From: JAXDBV01 sp034678415
GTDB taxonomy: Bacteria > Bacteroidota > Bacteroidia > Bacteroidales > VadinHA17
Direction: 5' to 3'
DNA length: 16,517 nt
Assembly: GCA_034678415.1 (NCBI GenBank)
Contig: JAXDBV010000326.1
Span: 1-16,517, forward strand
Shown here: in pieces, positions 8,711 to 15,699 of the stretch
Layout: each line of letters begins with the position of its first letter
Position numbering within the stretch: position 1 is the stretch's first letter
Position numbers and translations under genes: made by a program
Notes under the pieces: generated by a model
What the model was told of the DNA's origin: nothing
The model's database searches: none
The model's input: the letters and a program-made list of their open reading frames with translations, nothing else

Positions 8711-8903
8711 CCAACCTGGAATGCTGCCCATTTGCCAGTATAAGGGCGGTATACCTTTTGAGCGGTTCCTCCGCCACAGTCACCCGGAAACAACAATTCC
8801 ATGCTTTACACTGGAAGATGCTTCAGGCCCGCGGTTCATCCACAGGCATTCTTGTTTTTAAAACCAAGGGGTTCGTGGAGGTAAAATACTAAATATTATG
8901 ATG

Positions 8904-8926
8904 ACCCCCTATTATTATACGGGGGT
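8904..8926 (+). promoter_or_regulatory. Dyad 1 before glnN (ACCCCC / GGGGGT)
   Basis: The arms ACCCCC (8904-8909) and GGGGGT (8921-8926) are perfect inverted copies separated by 11 AT-rich bases. It resembles dyad 3 at 8955-8980 in arm sequence and spacing, so the pair may be a repeated operator or two RNA hairpins. No T-tract follows immediately, which argues against a simple terminator. Confidence 0.55.
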
Positions 8927-8932
8927 TACAGG

Positions 8933-8949
8933 AAAAATATTGCATTTTT
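8933..8949 (+). promoter_or_regulatory. Dyad 2 before glnN (AAAAAT / ATTTTT)
   Basis: AAAAAT (8933-8938) and ATTTTT (8944-8949) flank the five-base centre ATTGC. Its centre at 8941 is midway between the centres of the two C/G dyads. In RNA it would be a weak stem alone, but it could be capped by pairing of GGGGGT 8921-8926 with ACCCCC 8957-8962, an arrangement that excludes both flanking hairpins. Confidence 0.35.
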
Positions 8950-8954
8950 TTAAA

Positions 8955-8980
8955 ATACCCCCCAAAAATAATGGGGGTAT
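8955..8980 (+). promoter_or_regulatory. Dyad 3 before glnN (ATACCCCC / GGGGGTAT)
   Basis: This perfect eight-base inverted repeat, ATACCCCC (8955-8962) and GGGGGTAT (8973-8980), is separated by ten A-rich bases. It ends 39 bases before the glnN start and overlaps the place where the -33 element of a promoter at 8995 would lie, so a protein bound here could block or assist transcription of glnN. Confidence 0.6.
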
Positions 8981-8994
8981 ATTAAAATTATATA

Positions 8995-9003
8995 TATATT
9001 TCG
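8995..9003 (+). promoter_or_regulatory. Possible -7 promoter element for glnN
   Basis: TATATTTCG differs from the Bacteroidota -7 consensus TAnnTTTG by one base (C for G). It lies 16 bases before ATG 9020, leaving a leader of about ten bases. The -33 position would fall around 8971-8976, inside the G-rich arm of dyad 3. The surrounding TATATA repeat makes a chance match easy. Confidence 0.4.
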
Positions 9004-9019
9004 CGAAATTTTAAAGTTT

Positions 9020-11209
9020 ATGGCAGAATTACGTTTTAAAGCACTACAGGAGGTGATGAACAGGAAACCGCTTGAGGTGAACTATCCCTCCAACAGGATT
9101 TCTGATTATTTCGGCGACAAGGTATTTGACAAGCGCAAGATGGAAAAATATCTGTCACGCGAAGGATACAGGGCCGTATGCAAGGCCATTGATGAAGCGA
9201 CCCCCATTGACAGGAAAATGGCCGATGAAGTGGCTATTGGTATGAAAGCATGGGCTATTGAGAACGGGGCGACGCATTATACACACTGGTTTCACCCGTT
9301 GACGGACGGCACCGCCGAGAAGCATGATGCCTTCGTTGAATTTGGTGATTACGGCGGTCTGGTGGAAAATTTCTCCGGCCGGCTGCTGGCGCAGCAGGAG
9401 CCCGATGCGTCAAGCTTTCCCAGCGGCGGCATACGCAACACCTTCGAAGCCAGGGGATATACTGCCTGGGACGTGTCGTCTCCCGCCTTCCTCATTGACA
9501 ATACGCTTTGTATCCCCACGGTCTTTGTTTCCTATACCGGCGAAGCCCTGGATTATAAAACCCCCCTGTTAAAAGCCATATCGGTTATTGACAAGGCAGC
9601 GGTCGAAATATGCCAATACTTCGACAAGGAGGTAAAGAAAGTGATTCCCACTCTGGGCTGGGAACAGGAATATTTCCTTGTTGATGACGCCCTCGCCGAG
9701 GCACGCCCCGACCTGATACTTACTGAAAGAACGCTTATGGGGCATCAGTCGTCAAAGGATCAGCAACTGGAAGATCATTATTTCAGTTCCATTCCCGACA
9801 GGGTGAAATCATTTATACGGGAGTTTGAGATCGAAGCGCACAAACTGGGCATACCGGTCAGAACACGTCATAACGAGGTGGCTCCCAACCAGTTTGAATG
9901 TGCACCCATCTTTGAGGAGATCAACCTGGCGAATGATCATAACCAGCTGGTGATGGATCTGATGAAACGCATTGCCCGCAAACACCATTTCAGGGTTCTG
10001 TTTCATGAGAAACCCTTTGCGGGGATTAACGGTTCAGGCAAGCACAGCAACTGGTCGCTGATGACCAATACGGGAGTGAACCTTTTCTCCCCCGGGAAGA
10101 ATCCCAAAAGCAACCTGCAGTTTCTGACCTTTGTGGTGTGCGTGCTGCGTGGCCTTTATCAGAACCAGGACCTTATCAGGGCCAGCATCCTCACTACCAA
10201 CAATATTCACCGGCTGGGCGCCAACGAGGCCCCACCCGCTATCATCTCCGTGTTCCTTGGAAGACAGATATCATCGGTGCTGGACGAAATCGTGGAAAAG
10301 GTGTCGGACAAGAAAATGACGCCAGACGAGAAAACAGAGCTCAAGCTGGGGATTGGCAAGATTCCGGAGATACTTCTGGATAATACCGACAGAAACCGCA
10401 CTTCACCCTTTGCTTTCACCGGTAACCGGTTTGAGTTCCGTGCCGTGGGATCATCGGCTAATTGTGCCGCCCCAATGATCGTACTCAATACCGTGGTCGC
10501 CTCCCAGCTCAAACAGTTCAGGAACGATACCGAAGTTCTCATCAGCAAAGGTGTGAAAAAGGATGAGGCGATCTTCCAGGTGCTGAAAAAATTCATTGTG
10601 GAATCGGAAACCATACGGTTTGAAGGGGATAACTACAGCGATAACTGGAAAAAGGAGGCGGCAAGGCGAGGGCTCACAAATATTGTGTCGGTGCCCGAAT
10701 CACTCACGAAATACCTCACGGGGGAATCTAAAAAAGTGCTGGTGGGACACGGGATCTTCACCGAGAAGGAACTGGAAGCCAGGGTGGAGGTGGAATTTGA
10801 GAAATTTGTCAAAAAGGTGCAGATCGAAGCCAGGGTACTGGGCGATCTGGCCATTAACCATATCGTGCCCACATGTATCCGGTACCAGAATGTGTTACTG
10901 GACAATGTCCGTGGAATGAAGGAGGTGTTTCCGGAAAAGGAATACAATGAACTGACAGCCGCACGAAAGGAACTGATCCGCGAGATTTCCAACCATATAT
11001 CCAGCATCAAAAGAAAGGTGCATGAGATGATTGATGCCCGCAGAGTGGCCAACAGGATTAGCGATATAAAAAAACGGGCGTTCGAGTATGAAAAGAACGT
11101 CAGGCCTTACCTCAATGATATCCGCGAACATATCGACAAGCTCGAACTGATCGTGGATAATGAGTACTGGTCGTTGCCTAAATACAGGGAGCTCCTGTTT
11201 ACCCGGTAG
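9020..11209 (+). CDS. glnN: Glutamine synthetase type III
   Basis: This 729-residue enzyme joins ammonia to glutamate with ATP, the main entry of nitrogen into metabolism. The length, far above the roughly 450-470 residues of type I, and the N-terminal block around NYPSNRISDYFGDKVFD mark it as GSIII, the form typical of Bacteroidota. The catalytic domain carries THYTHWFHPLTDGTAEKHDAF (about 85-105), the metal-site glutamates Glu215 and Glu217 in LGWEQEYF, RHNEVAPNQFECAPIF, the ATP/metal segment GINGSGKHSNWSL, and NRTSPFAFTGNRFEFRAVGSSANCA. The C-terminal 200 residues are charged and helical, as usual for the type. I see no adenylylation-type tyrosine motif, so control is more likely by transcription or feedback. 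It stands alone between a structured upstream region and a hairpin over its stop codon, and so probably forms its own transcription unit. Confidence 0.97.
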   Translation: MAELRFKALQEVMNRKPLEVNYPSNRISDYFGDKVFDKRKMEKYLSREGYRAVCKAIDEATPIDRKMADEVAIGMKAWAIENGATHYTHWFHPLTDGTAEKHDAFVEFGDYGGLVENFSGRLLAQQEPDASSFPSGGIRNTFEARGYTAWDVSSPAFLIDNTLCIPTVFVSYTGEALDYKTPLLKAISVIDKAAVEICQYFDKEVKKVIPTLGWEQEYFLVDDALAEARPDLILTERTLMGHQSSKDQQLEDHYFSSIPDRVKSFIREFEIEAHKLGIPVRTRHNEVAPNQFECAPIFEEINLANDHNQLVMDLMKRIARKHHFRVLFHEKPFAGINGSGKHSNWSLMTNTGVNLFSPGKNPKSNLQFLTFVVCVLRGLYQNQDLIRASILTTNNIHRLGANEAPPAIISVFLGRQISSVLDEIVEKVSDKKMTPDEKTELKLGIGKIPEILLDNTDRNRTSPFAFTGNRFEFRAVGSSANCAAPMIVLNTVVASQLKQFRNDTEVLISKGVKKDEAIFQVLKKFIVESETIRFEGDNYSDNWKKEAARRGLTNIVSVPESLTKYLTGESKKVLVGHGIFTEKELEARVEVEFEKFVKKVQIEARVLGDLAINHIVPTCIRYQNVLLDNVRGMKEVFPEKEYNELTAARKELIREISNHISSIKRKVHEMIDARRVANRISDIKKRAFEYEKNVRPYLNDIREHIDKLELIVDNEYWSLPKYRELLFTR

Positions 11210-11224
11210 GTTTTTTCCTGCCGG
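11203..11224 (+). terminator. Hairpin over the glnN stop codon, possible terminator
   Basis: CCGGTAGG (11203-11210) pairs with CCTGCCGG (11217-11224) through seven Watson-Crick pairs and one G-U pair, with six T in the loop. The glnN stop codon TAG (11207-11209) lies in the 5' arm. No T-run follows directly; the next one is at about 11238-11247. It could be a weak terminator or a 3'-end stabilising hairpin. Confidence 0.45.
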
Positions 11225-11265
11225 TATACTTACGACTTCTTTTTTTCGTTACGTTGAAAAATAGT

Positions 11266-11273
11266 TACTTTTA
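11266..11273 (+). promoter_or_regulatory. Possible -7 promoter element for the PorE-like gene
   Basis: TACTTTTA matches TAnnTTTG except for the last base and lies 12 bases before ATG 11286. No good TTTG appears at the -33 position, where there is only a T-run (about 11238-11247). A promoter is expected here because a hairpin separates this gene from glnN, but the element itself is weak. Confidence 0.35.
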
Positions 11274-11285
11274 CGTTCTTAACTC

Positions 11286-13277
11286 ATGGGTATGGGACGA
11301 AGCAGTATTTTTCTTTCCCTGTTCCTTTTCTTTTTCTGCCCCCTCCTCCTCTTCCCTCAGAAAAAGAAGCTGGACAGGGCCGAGAGAGCCTTCCAGGCAG
11401 GGGAATATTATATTGCTGTTGACCTGTACAAGAATGCGTACACAGCCGTCAAGGATGCTGATCTGAAGTCGGAGATCACCTGCAGAATTGCCGACTGTTA
11501 CCGTTTAACAAACCTGAATGAGCAGGCGGAGCTATGGTATAAGAAAGCTATACGGCGTGGGTATACCAACCCGCTGGCGATCCTTTACCTGGCGGATGCC
11601 CTGAAATCAAACCAGAAGTACGCTGAGGCGGTGGCCGAGTACCGGCGCTTCAAACAAGCCGTGCCCGACGATCCCAGGGGTGATGAGGGTATCTATTCCT
11701 GTGACAAAGCCCTCGAATGGATCGATGCACCGGTGGGATACGTTGTGGAGGAAATGAGATCCTTTAACTCGCGGGAGAGTGATTTTAGCCCTGTCCTGGC
11801 CAACGACGAGGGAACAGAAGTGTACTTTACCTCATCAAGGAAGGAAGCACAGGGGAACAAAACCCATGGGGTTACCGGCGAGAGCTATACCGATATTTTT
11901 TGGTCCAGCCTCGACAGGAAAGGAAAATGGTCTGTGCCCGTCCCCGTGGAAGGTGCTGTCAACAGCGAATACGATGAAGGGGTGATCACATTCGACCGGG
12001 CTTACAATACCATGTATTTTACCCGCTGCCTGGTGACCAAACGAAAGAAGATGGGCTGCCAGATATACTATTCCGTGAAGGAAAGGGAGGAATGGGGCAG
12101 TCCCAAAGCCATACCCGTTGGAGATGACAGCCTGGTGGTTGCCCATCCGGCCTTGTCGCCTGACGAGTTAACGCTCTATTTCACTTCCGATATGGATGGA
12201 GGATTTGGAGGAAAAGACCTGTGGAAGATAACGCGTAGTGATGCCTCAGGGGAATGGGGGCAACCCGTGAATATGGGTGAATCCATCAATACCCCCGGTG
12301 ATGAAGTGTTTCCGTACGTGCGTTCCGACGGAACGCTCTATTTCTCCTCCGATGGTCATATAGGTATGGGCGGACTTGACGTCTTCAAGGCTACACAGGA
12401 TGAACGCGGAGCCTGGACAGTAGAAAACCTGCGGGCACCCATAAACTCCTTTGCCGATGATTTCGGTATCTCATTTATTCCCGGCGAGGACCGGGGTTTC
12501 TTCAGCTCTTCCAGGAAAGGGAGAGGAAATGACGATATCTATTCCTTCCTCTTCCCCCCATTGAGATTCAACATCATCGGTACCGTGAGGGATGAAAAGA
12601 CGGAAGAGGTGTTGCCGGGGGCAACGGTGCGGTTGGTTGGCAGCGACGGACTGACCATGGAAACCGAAACGGCTGCCGACGGAACGTTCCGCTTCACCCA
12701 CAAACCTGCCACCGATTATGTGTTACTTGCCTCACGGGAAGGATACCTCAACGGTAAGGGACGCGAGACCACCAAAGGGCAGGAGCAGAGCCGTGACTTC
12801 AGGATGACCATCCTCCTCTCATCTATCGCCAAACCAATCGAACTTTCGCACAGTAACGTGTTTTATGACTTTGCACGCTGGGACCTGCGGCCTGAAGCCA
12901 TGGTATCGCTCGACAGGCTCGTTGAGACACTGAACGATAATCCCAATATCATCATCGAAATCATGTCGCATACCGACTCACGCGACACGGAAGAATTTAA
13001 CCTTGAACTATCGCAGAAAAGGGCACAATCGGTGGTGGATTATCTTATAGAAAAAGGAATTGCGTCCGAACGGCTGCGCGCCAGGGGGTACGGTGAATCA
13101 TCCCCCAAGATGGTGACGAGGAAAATCCATGAAGAATATCCTTTCCTGCCGGAAGGAACGGTGCTCAACGAATCCTTCATTGAATCACTGGCGGATATCG
13201 AACAAAGGGAGACAGCCCACCAGATGAACAGGAGAACAGAATTCCAGGTGTTGTCAACCGGTTACGGACAACAATAA
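11286..13277 (+). CDS. PorE-like TPR/beta-propeller/OmpA envelope protein
   Basis: This 663-residue periplasmic protein has the domain order TPR, PD40 beta-propeller, carboxypeptidase regulatory-like domain (CRD), OmpA C-terminal domain. That is the order described for PorE, a Porphyromonas type IX secretion protein that binds peptidoglycan. A signal peptide fills residues 1-25 (hydrophobic 8-23, ending LFPQ). TPR helices span about 28-140. Propeller repeats with SxDG, LYFSSD and FFSSSRKGRG signatures span about 165-430. The CRD spans 437-512 (GTVRDEKTEEVLPGATVRL). The OmpA domain spans 523-660, with Asp564 in SHTDSRD and Arg579 in LSQKRAQSVVDYL as the diaminopimelate-binding pair, then NRRTEF. 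Cys18 lies within the hydrophobic stretch and is a poor lipobox, so anchoring as a lipoprotein is unsupported. Other OmpA-family paralogues share this order and no por/gld genes are adjacent, so a role in type IX secretion is inference. Confidence 0.88.
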   Translation: MGMGRSSIFLSLFLFFFCPLLLFPQKKKLDRAERAFQAGEYYIAVDLYKNAYTAVKDADLKSEITCRIADCYRLTNLNEQAELWYKKAIRRGYTNPLAILYLADALKSNQKYAEAVAEYRRFKQAVPDDPRGDEGIYSCDKALEWIDAPVGYVVEEMRSFNSRESDFSPVLANDEGTEVYFTSSRKEAQGNKTHGVTGESYTDIFWSSLDRKGKWSVPVPVEGAVNSEYDEGVITFDRAYNTMYFTRCLVTKRKKMGCQIYYSVKEREEWGSPKAIPVGDDSLVVAHPALSPDELTLYFTSDMDGGFGGKDLWKITRSDASGEWGQPVNMGESINTPGDEVFPYVRSDGTLYFSSDGHIGMGGLDVFKATQDERGAWTVENLRAPINSFADDFGISFIPGEDRGFFSSSRKGRGNDDIYSFLFPPLRFNIIGTVRDEKTEEVLPGATVRLVGSDGLTMETETAADGTFRFTHKPATDYVLLASREGYLNGKGRETTKGQEQSRDFRMTILLSSIAKPIELSHSNVFYDFARWDLRPEAMVSLDRLVETLNDNPNIIIEIMSHTDSRDTEEFNLELSQKRAQSVVDYLIEKGIASERLRARGYGESSPKMVTRKIHEEYPFLPEGTVLNESFIESLADIEQRETAHQMNRRTEFQVLSTGYGQQ

Positions 13278-13312
13278 GCGGAAACAATCACGGCTGTCGT
13301 CTCCTTTTTCTA

Positions 13313-13344
13313 TTGCCATTCTTTCTTTCTACCTTTAGCCTTTG
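13313..13344 (+). promoter_or_regulatory. Possible promoter for purM
   Basis: TTG (13313-13315) is followed after 20 bases by TAGCCTTTG (13336-13344), a TAnnTTTG-like element with one extra spacer base. An overlapping alternative is TACCTTTA (13330-13337). Either would start transcription shortly before the purM ATG at 13368. Confidence 0.4.
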
Positions 13345-13367
13345 AGAACTAATTCATCCTGTTATTA

Positions 13368-14537
13368 ATGAATAACGGTAAGTATTCAAGAAGAGGCGTT
13401 TCATCAACAAAAGAGGATGTTCATAACGCGATACACCGCCTGGATAAGGGATTATTCCCGAAGGCATTTTGTAAGATTATTCCTGATTATCTGGAAGGAA
13501 GTAATGATCATTGCGTGGTGATGCATGCCGACGGAGCCGGAACAAAGTCCTCCCTGGCATATGTGTACTGGAAAGAAACGGGTGACCTGTCAGTATGGAA
13601 AGGTATTGCCCAGGATGCAATCGTGATGAACATCGACGATTTGTTGTGCGTTGGAGCATCAGGGAATATACTGATATCAACCACCATTGGAAGGAACCGG
13701 GGAATGATTTCCGGGGAAGTTATTGCCGCTCTTATCGAAGGGGTTGAGGAGTTCCTCCGGTCCATGCACGAACATGGTGTGAAGATTTACAGCACGGGAG
13801 GAGAGACCGCCGACATCGGTGATCTGGTGAGAACCATTGTAGTCGATTGTACGGCTGTCACGCGGATGTCACGTGACGATGTTGTCTCCAATGACCATAT
13901 CGTGCACGGCGACGTGATCGTGGGCTTGTGCTCATACGGCCAGTCAAGCTATGAGAAGGAATACAACAGTGGCATTGGAAGCAACGGTCTTACCTCTGCC
14001 AGGCACGATATCTTCCATCACCGGCTGGCAGGGCTGTATCCCGAGAGCTTCGATCCCGGTATTCCCGCCGACCTGGTTTACTCGGGCAGGTACGGAATAC
14101 TGGATGCTGTTGAAGGAACAGGATTGAATGCCGGCAAGCTGGTTCTTTGTCCCACCAGGACTTATGCTCCCGTTATGAACAGGGTGCTTGCCGAATTACG
14201 AAAAGAAATCCACGGAATGGTACATTGTTCCGGAGGCGGACAAACAAAGATCCTCCATTTTATTAATGAGCTGAGGGTGATTAAAGATAACCTCTTTCCG
14301 ATACCGCCACTGTTTACGCTGATCCGCGACCTGTCGGGAACCCCCTGGGAGGAGATGTTCAGGGTTTTCAACATGGGGCACCGGCTTGAGATATATCTTC
14401 CGGAGAAACATGCGGAGAGGATCATCTCCATAGCGCAATCGTTCCGGGTGGATGCAAAGGTTATCGGCCATTGTGAAAGAAGCAGGAGCAGGGAACTGAT
14501 CATTCGTTCTGAGGCAGGCCAGTATTCTTACACCTGA
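13368..14537 (+). CDS. purM: Phosphoribosylformylglycinamidine cyclo-ligase (AIR synthase)
   Basis: This enzyme closes the imidazole ring in purine synthesis, turning formylglycinamidine ribonucleotide into aminoimidazole ribonucleotide with ATP. The 389-residue protein is the Bacteroidota form, clearly divergent from E. coli PurM and somewhat longer. The N-terminal YSRRGVSSTKEDVHNAI replaces the usual glycine-rich start. HADGAGTKSSLAY (residues 53-65) is the conserved nucleotide/metal segment, followed by AQDAIVMNIDDLLCVGA, the GGETADIGDLVRT stretch around residue 145, and a C-terminal half with GLTSARHDIF, LSPTRTYAP-like CPTRTYAP, MVHCSGGGQTKILHF and VFNMGHRLEIY. No frameshift or missing core motif is seen. 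It starts 90 bases after the PorE-like gene and is followed after 69 bases by prfA. Confidence 0.93.
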   Translation: MNNGKYSRRGVSSTKEDVHNAIHRLDKGLFPKAFCKIIPDYLEGSNDHCVVMHADGAGTKSSLAYVYWKETGDLSVWKGIAQDAIVMNIDDLLCVGASGNILISTTIGRNRGMISGEVIAALIEGVEEFLRSMHEHGVKIYSTGGETADIGDLVRTIVVDCTAVTRMSRDDVVSNDHIVHGDVIVGLCSYGQSSYEKEYNSGIGSNGLTSARHDIFHHRLAGLYPESFDPGIPADLVYSGRYGILDAVEGTGLNAGKLVLCPTRTYAPVMNRVLAELRKEIHGMVHCSGGGQTKILHFINELRVIKDNLFPIPPLFTLIRDLSGTPWEEMFRVFNMGHRLEIYLPEKHAERIISIAQSFRVDAKVIGHCERSRSRELIIRSEAGQYSYT

Positions 14538-14578
14538 TTTTTGCCATTTCAGCGGAACACCTGATGTTTATTTATTGA

Positions 14579-14587
14579 TATCTTTGC
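14579..14587 (+). promoter_or_regulatory. Bacteroidota-type -7 promoter element before prfA
   Basis: TATCTTTGC is an exact match to TAnnTTTG with the often-seen following C. It lies 19 bases before ATG 14607. No clear TTG occurs 19-21 bases further upstream. It would give prfA and pyrF a promoter separate from purM. Confidence 0.6.
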
Positions 14588-14606
14588 AGGTCAATGTATA
14601 ATCTCC

Positions 14607-15689
14607 ATGGAGGATAATCTGATTCTCAGGAAACTGGAGGGTGTCAAGACCCGATTCCAGGAAGTATCACGTCAGATCTCGGAGTCCGGCATTACATCGG
14701 ACATGAAGAGATTCATCAAGCTGAACAAGGAATACAAGGATCTGGAGCCGGTGGTGGAGGCCTATGAACAATATAAAAATATTCTCAGTAACCTGAGAAC
14801 GGCAAAGGAAATCCTTTCCGGAGATAAGGATGAGGAGATGCGTGAGATGGCCAAAGCGGAGATCGAAGAGCTGACAGCCCGGTCGGTCGAGATGGAGGAG
14901 CGTATCAAGCTGTTGCTTCTTCCGGCCGATCCGGAGGACGACAAGAACGCCATCCTTGAGATACGGGCTGGCACGGGAGGCGATGAGGCCAGCCTCTTTG
15001 CCGGTGACCTGGTCAGGATGTACACAAAATTCTGTGAATACCGGAAATGGAGAATAGAAATCACACGGGTGACAGAAGGAACCATGGGAGGGTATAAAGA
15101 GATCACGATGAATGTGATCGGTGAAGGAGCCTACGGGATACTGAAATATGAATCGGGGGTGCACAGGGTGCAGAGGGTGCCGGTAACCGAGAGCCAGGGA
15201 CGAATCCATACCTCGGCCGCTTCCGTCGTTGTCCTTCCCGAAGCCGATGAGTTCGATGTTGAGATCAAATCGGATGAGATACGGCGCGACACCTTCTGTT
15301 CATCAGGGCCGGGCGGACAATCGGTCAACACGACCTATTCTGCCATCCGCCTTACCCATATCCCCACAGGGATTGTGGTTACCTGCCAGGATGAGAAATC
15401 ACAGATCAAGAACTACGAAAAGGCCCTGAAGGAATTACGTACCCGCCTCTACGACATCGAATACCAGCGCAGGATGGAAGAGATTGCACGAAAGAGAAAG
15501 ACCATGGTATCTACCGGCGACCGTTCGGCAAAGATCAGAACCTATAACTATCCTCAGGGAAGAGTGACCGATCACAGGATCAATTATACCATGTACAACC
15601 TTCAGTCCATACTGAACGGGAATATCGATGAATTGATCGACAAACTGCAGATGGCTGAAAATGCCGAACGGCTGAAGGCTAACGAATAA
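14607..15689 (+). CDS. prfA: Peptide chain release factor 1
   Basis: This 360-residue factor reads UAA and UAG stop codons in the ribosomal A site and triggers release of the finished protein. The N-terminal helical domain spans about residues 1-105. The codon-reading tripeptide PVT (192-194, the PxT motif of RF1, not the SPF of RF2) precedes ESQGRIHTSAA. The GGQ loop (236-238, in SSGPGGQSVN) enters the peptidyl transferase centre, and Gln238 is the usual target of PrmC methylation. The C-terminal part has TYNYPQGRVTDHRINYTMYNL. The length is normal and there is no internal frameshift. It has its own likely promoter and lies 10 bases before pyrF. The PxT motif makes confusion with RF2 unlikely. 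Confidence 0.98.
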   Translation: MEDNLILRKLEGVKTRFQEVSRQISESGITSDMKRFIKLNKEYKDLEPVVEAYEQYKNILSNLRTAKEILSGDKDEEMREMAKAEIEELTARSVEMEERIKLLLLPADPEDDKNAILEIRAGTGGDEASLFAGDLVRMYTKFCEYRKWRIEITRVTEGTMGGYKEITMNVIGEGAYGILKYESGVHRVQRVPVTESQGRIHTSAASVVVLPEADEFDVEIKSDEIRRDTFCSSGPGGQSVNTTYSAIRLTHIPTGIVVTCQDEKSQIKNYEKALKELRTRLYDIEYQRRMEEIARKRKTMVSTGDRSAKIRTYNYPQGRVTDHRINYTMYNLQSILNGNIDELIDKLQMAENAERLKANE

Positions 15690-15699
15690 ATGTACCCTT

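Larger units (their letters stand above)
8711..9019 (+). other. Intergenic regulatory region between the M20 peptidase and glnN
   Basis: This 309-base stretch holds no convincing gene. Near its left end GTATA/TATAC (8738-8754) could form a weak hairpin ahead of CTTTTG. The same bases also resemble a promoter (TTTG at 8731-8734, then TAcctTTTG at 8752-8760, 17 bases apart). Bases 8761-8890 show nothing I can name. From about 8890 the composition becomes strongly AT-rich, interrupted only by two pairs of C5/G5 blocks, and three dyads are centred at about 8915, 8941 and 8967. The final 40 bases are almost pure A/T apart from a CGCG, and lead directly into the glnN start. Confidence 0.7.

Noticed and set aside
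8721..8861. A 46-codon open frame starting ATG 8721 after the M20 peptidase.
   Set aside because: The translation has no recognisable motif, domain or signal sequence, no ribosome binding site, and such a length is expected by chance. I regard the region as non-coding.
8891..9003. The CCCCC/GGGGG blocks as a G-quadruplex or CRISPR-like repeat.
   Set aside because: Only two G5 blocks per strand occur within the cluster, too few for a within-strand quadruplex of the usual kind, and there is no repeat-spacer pattern or cas gene.
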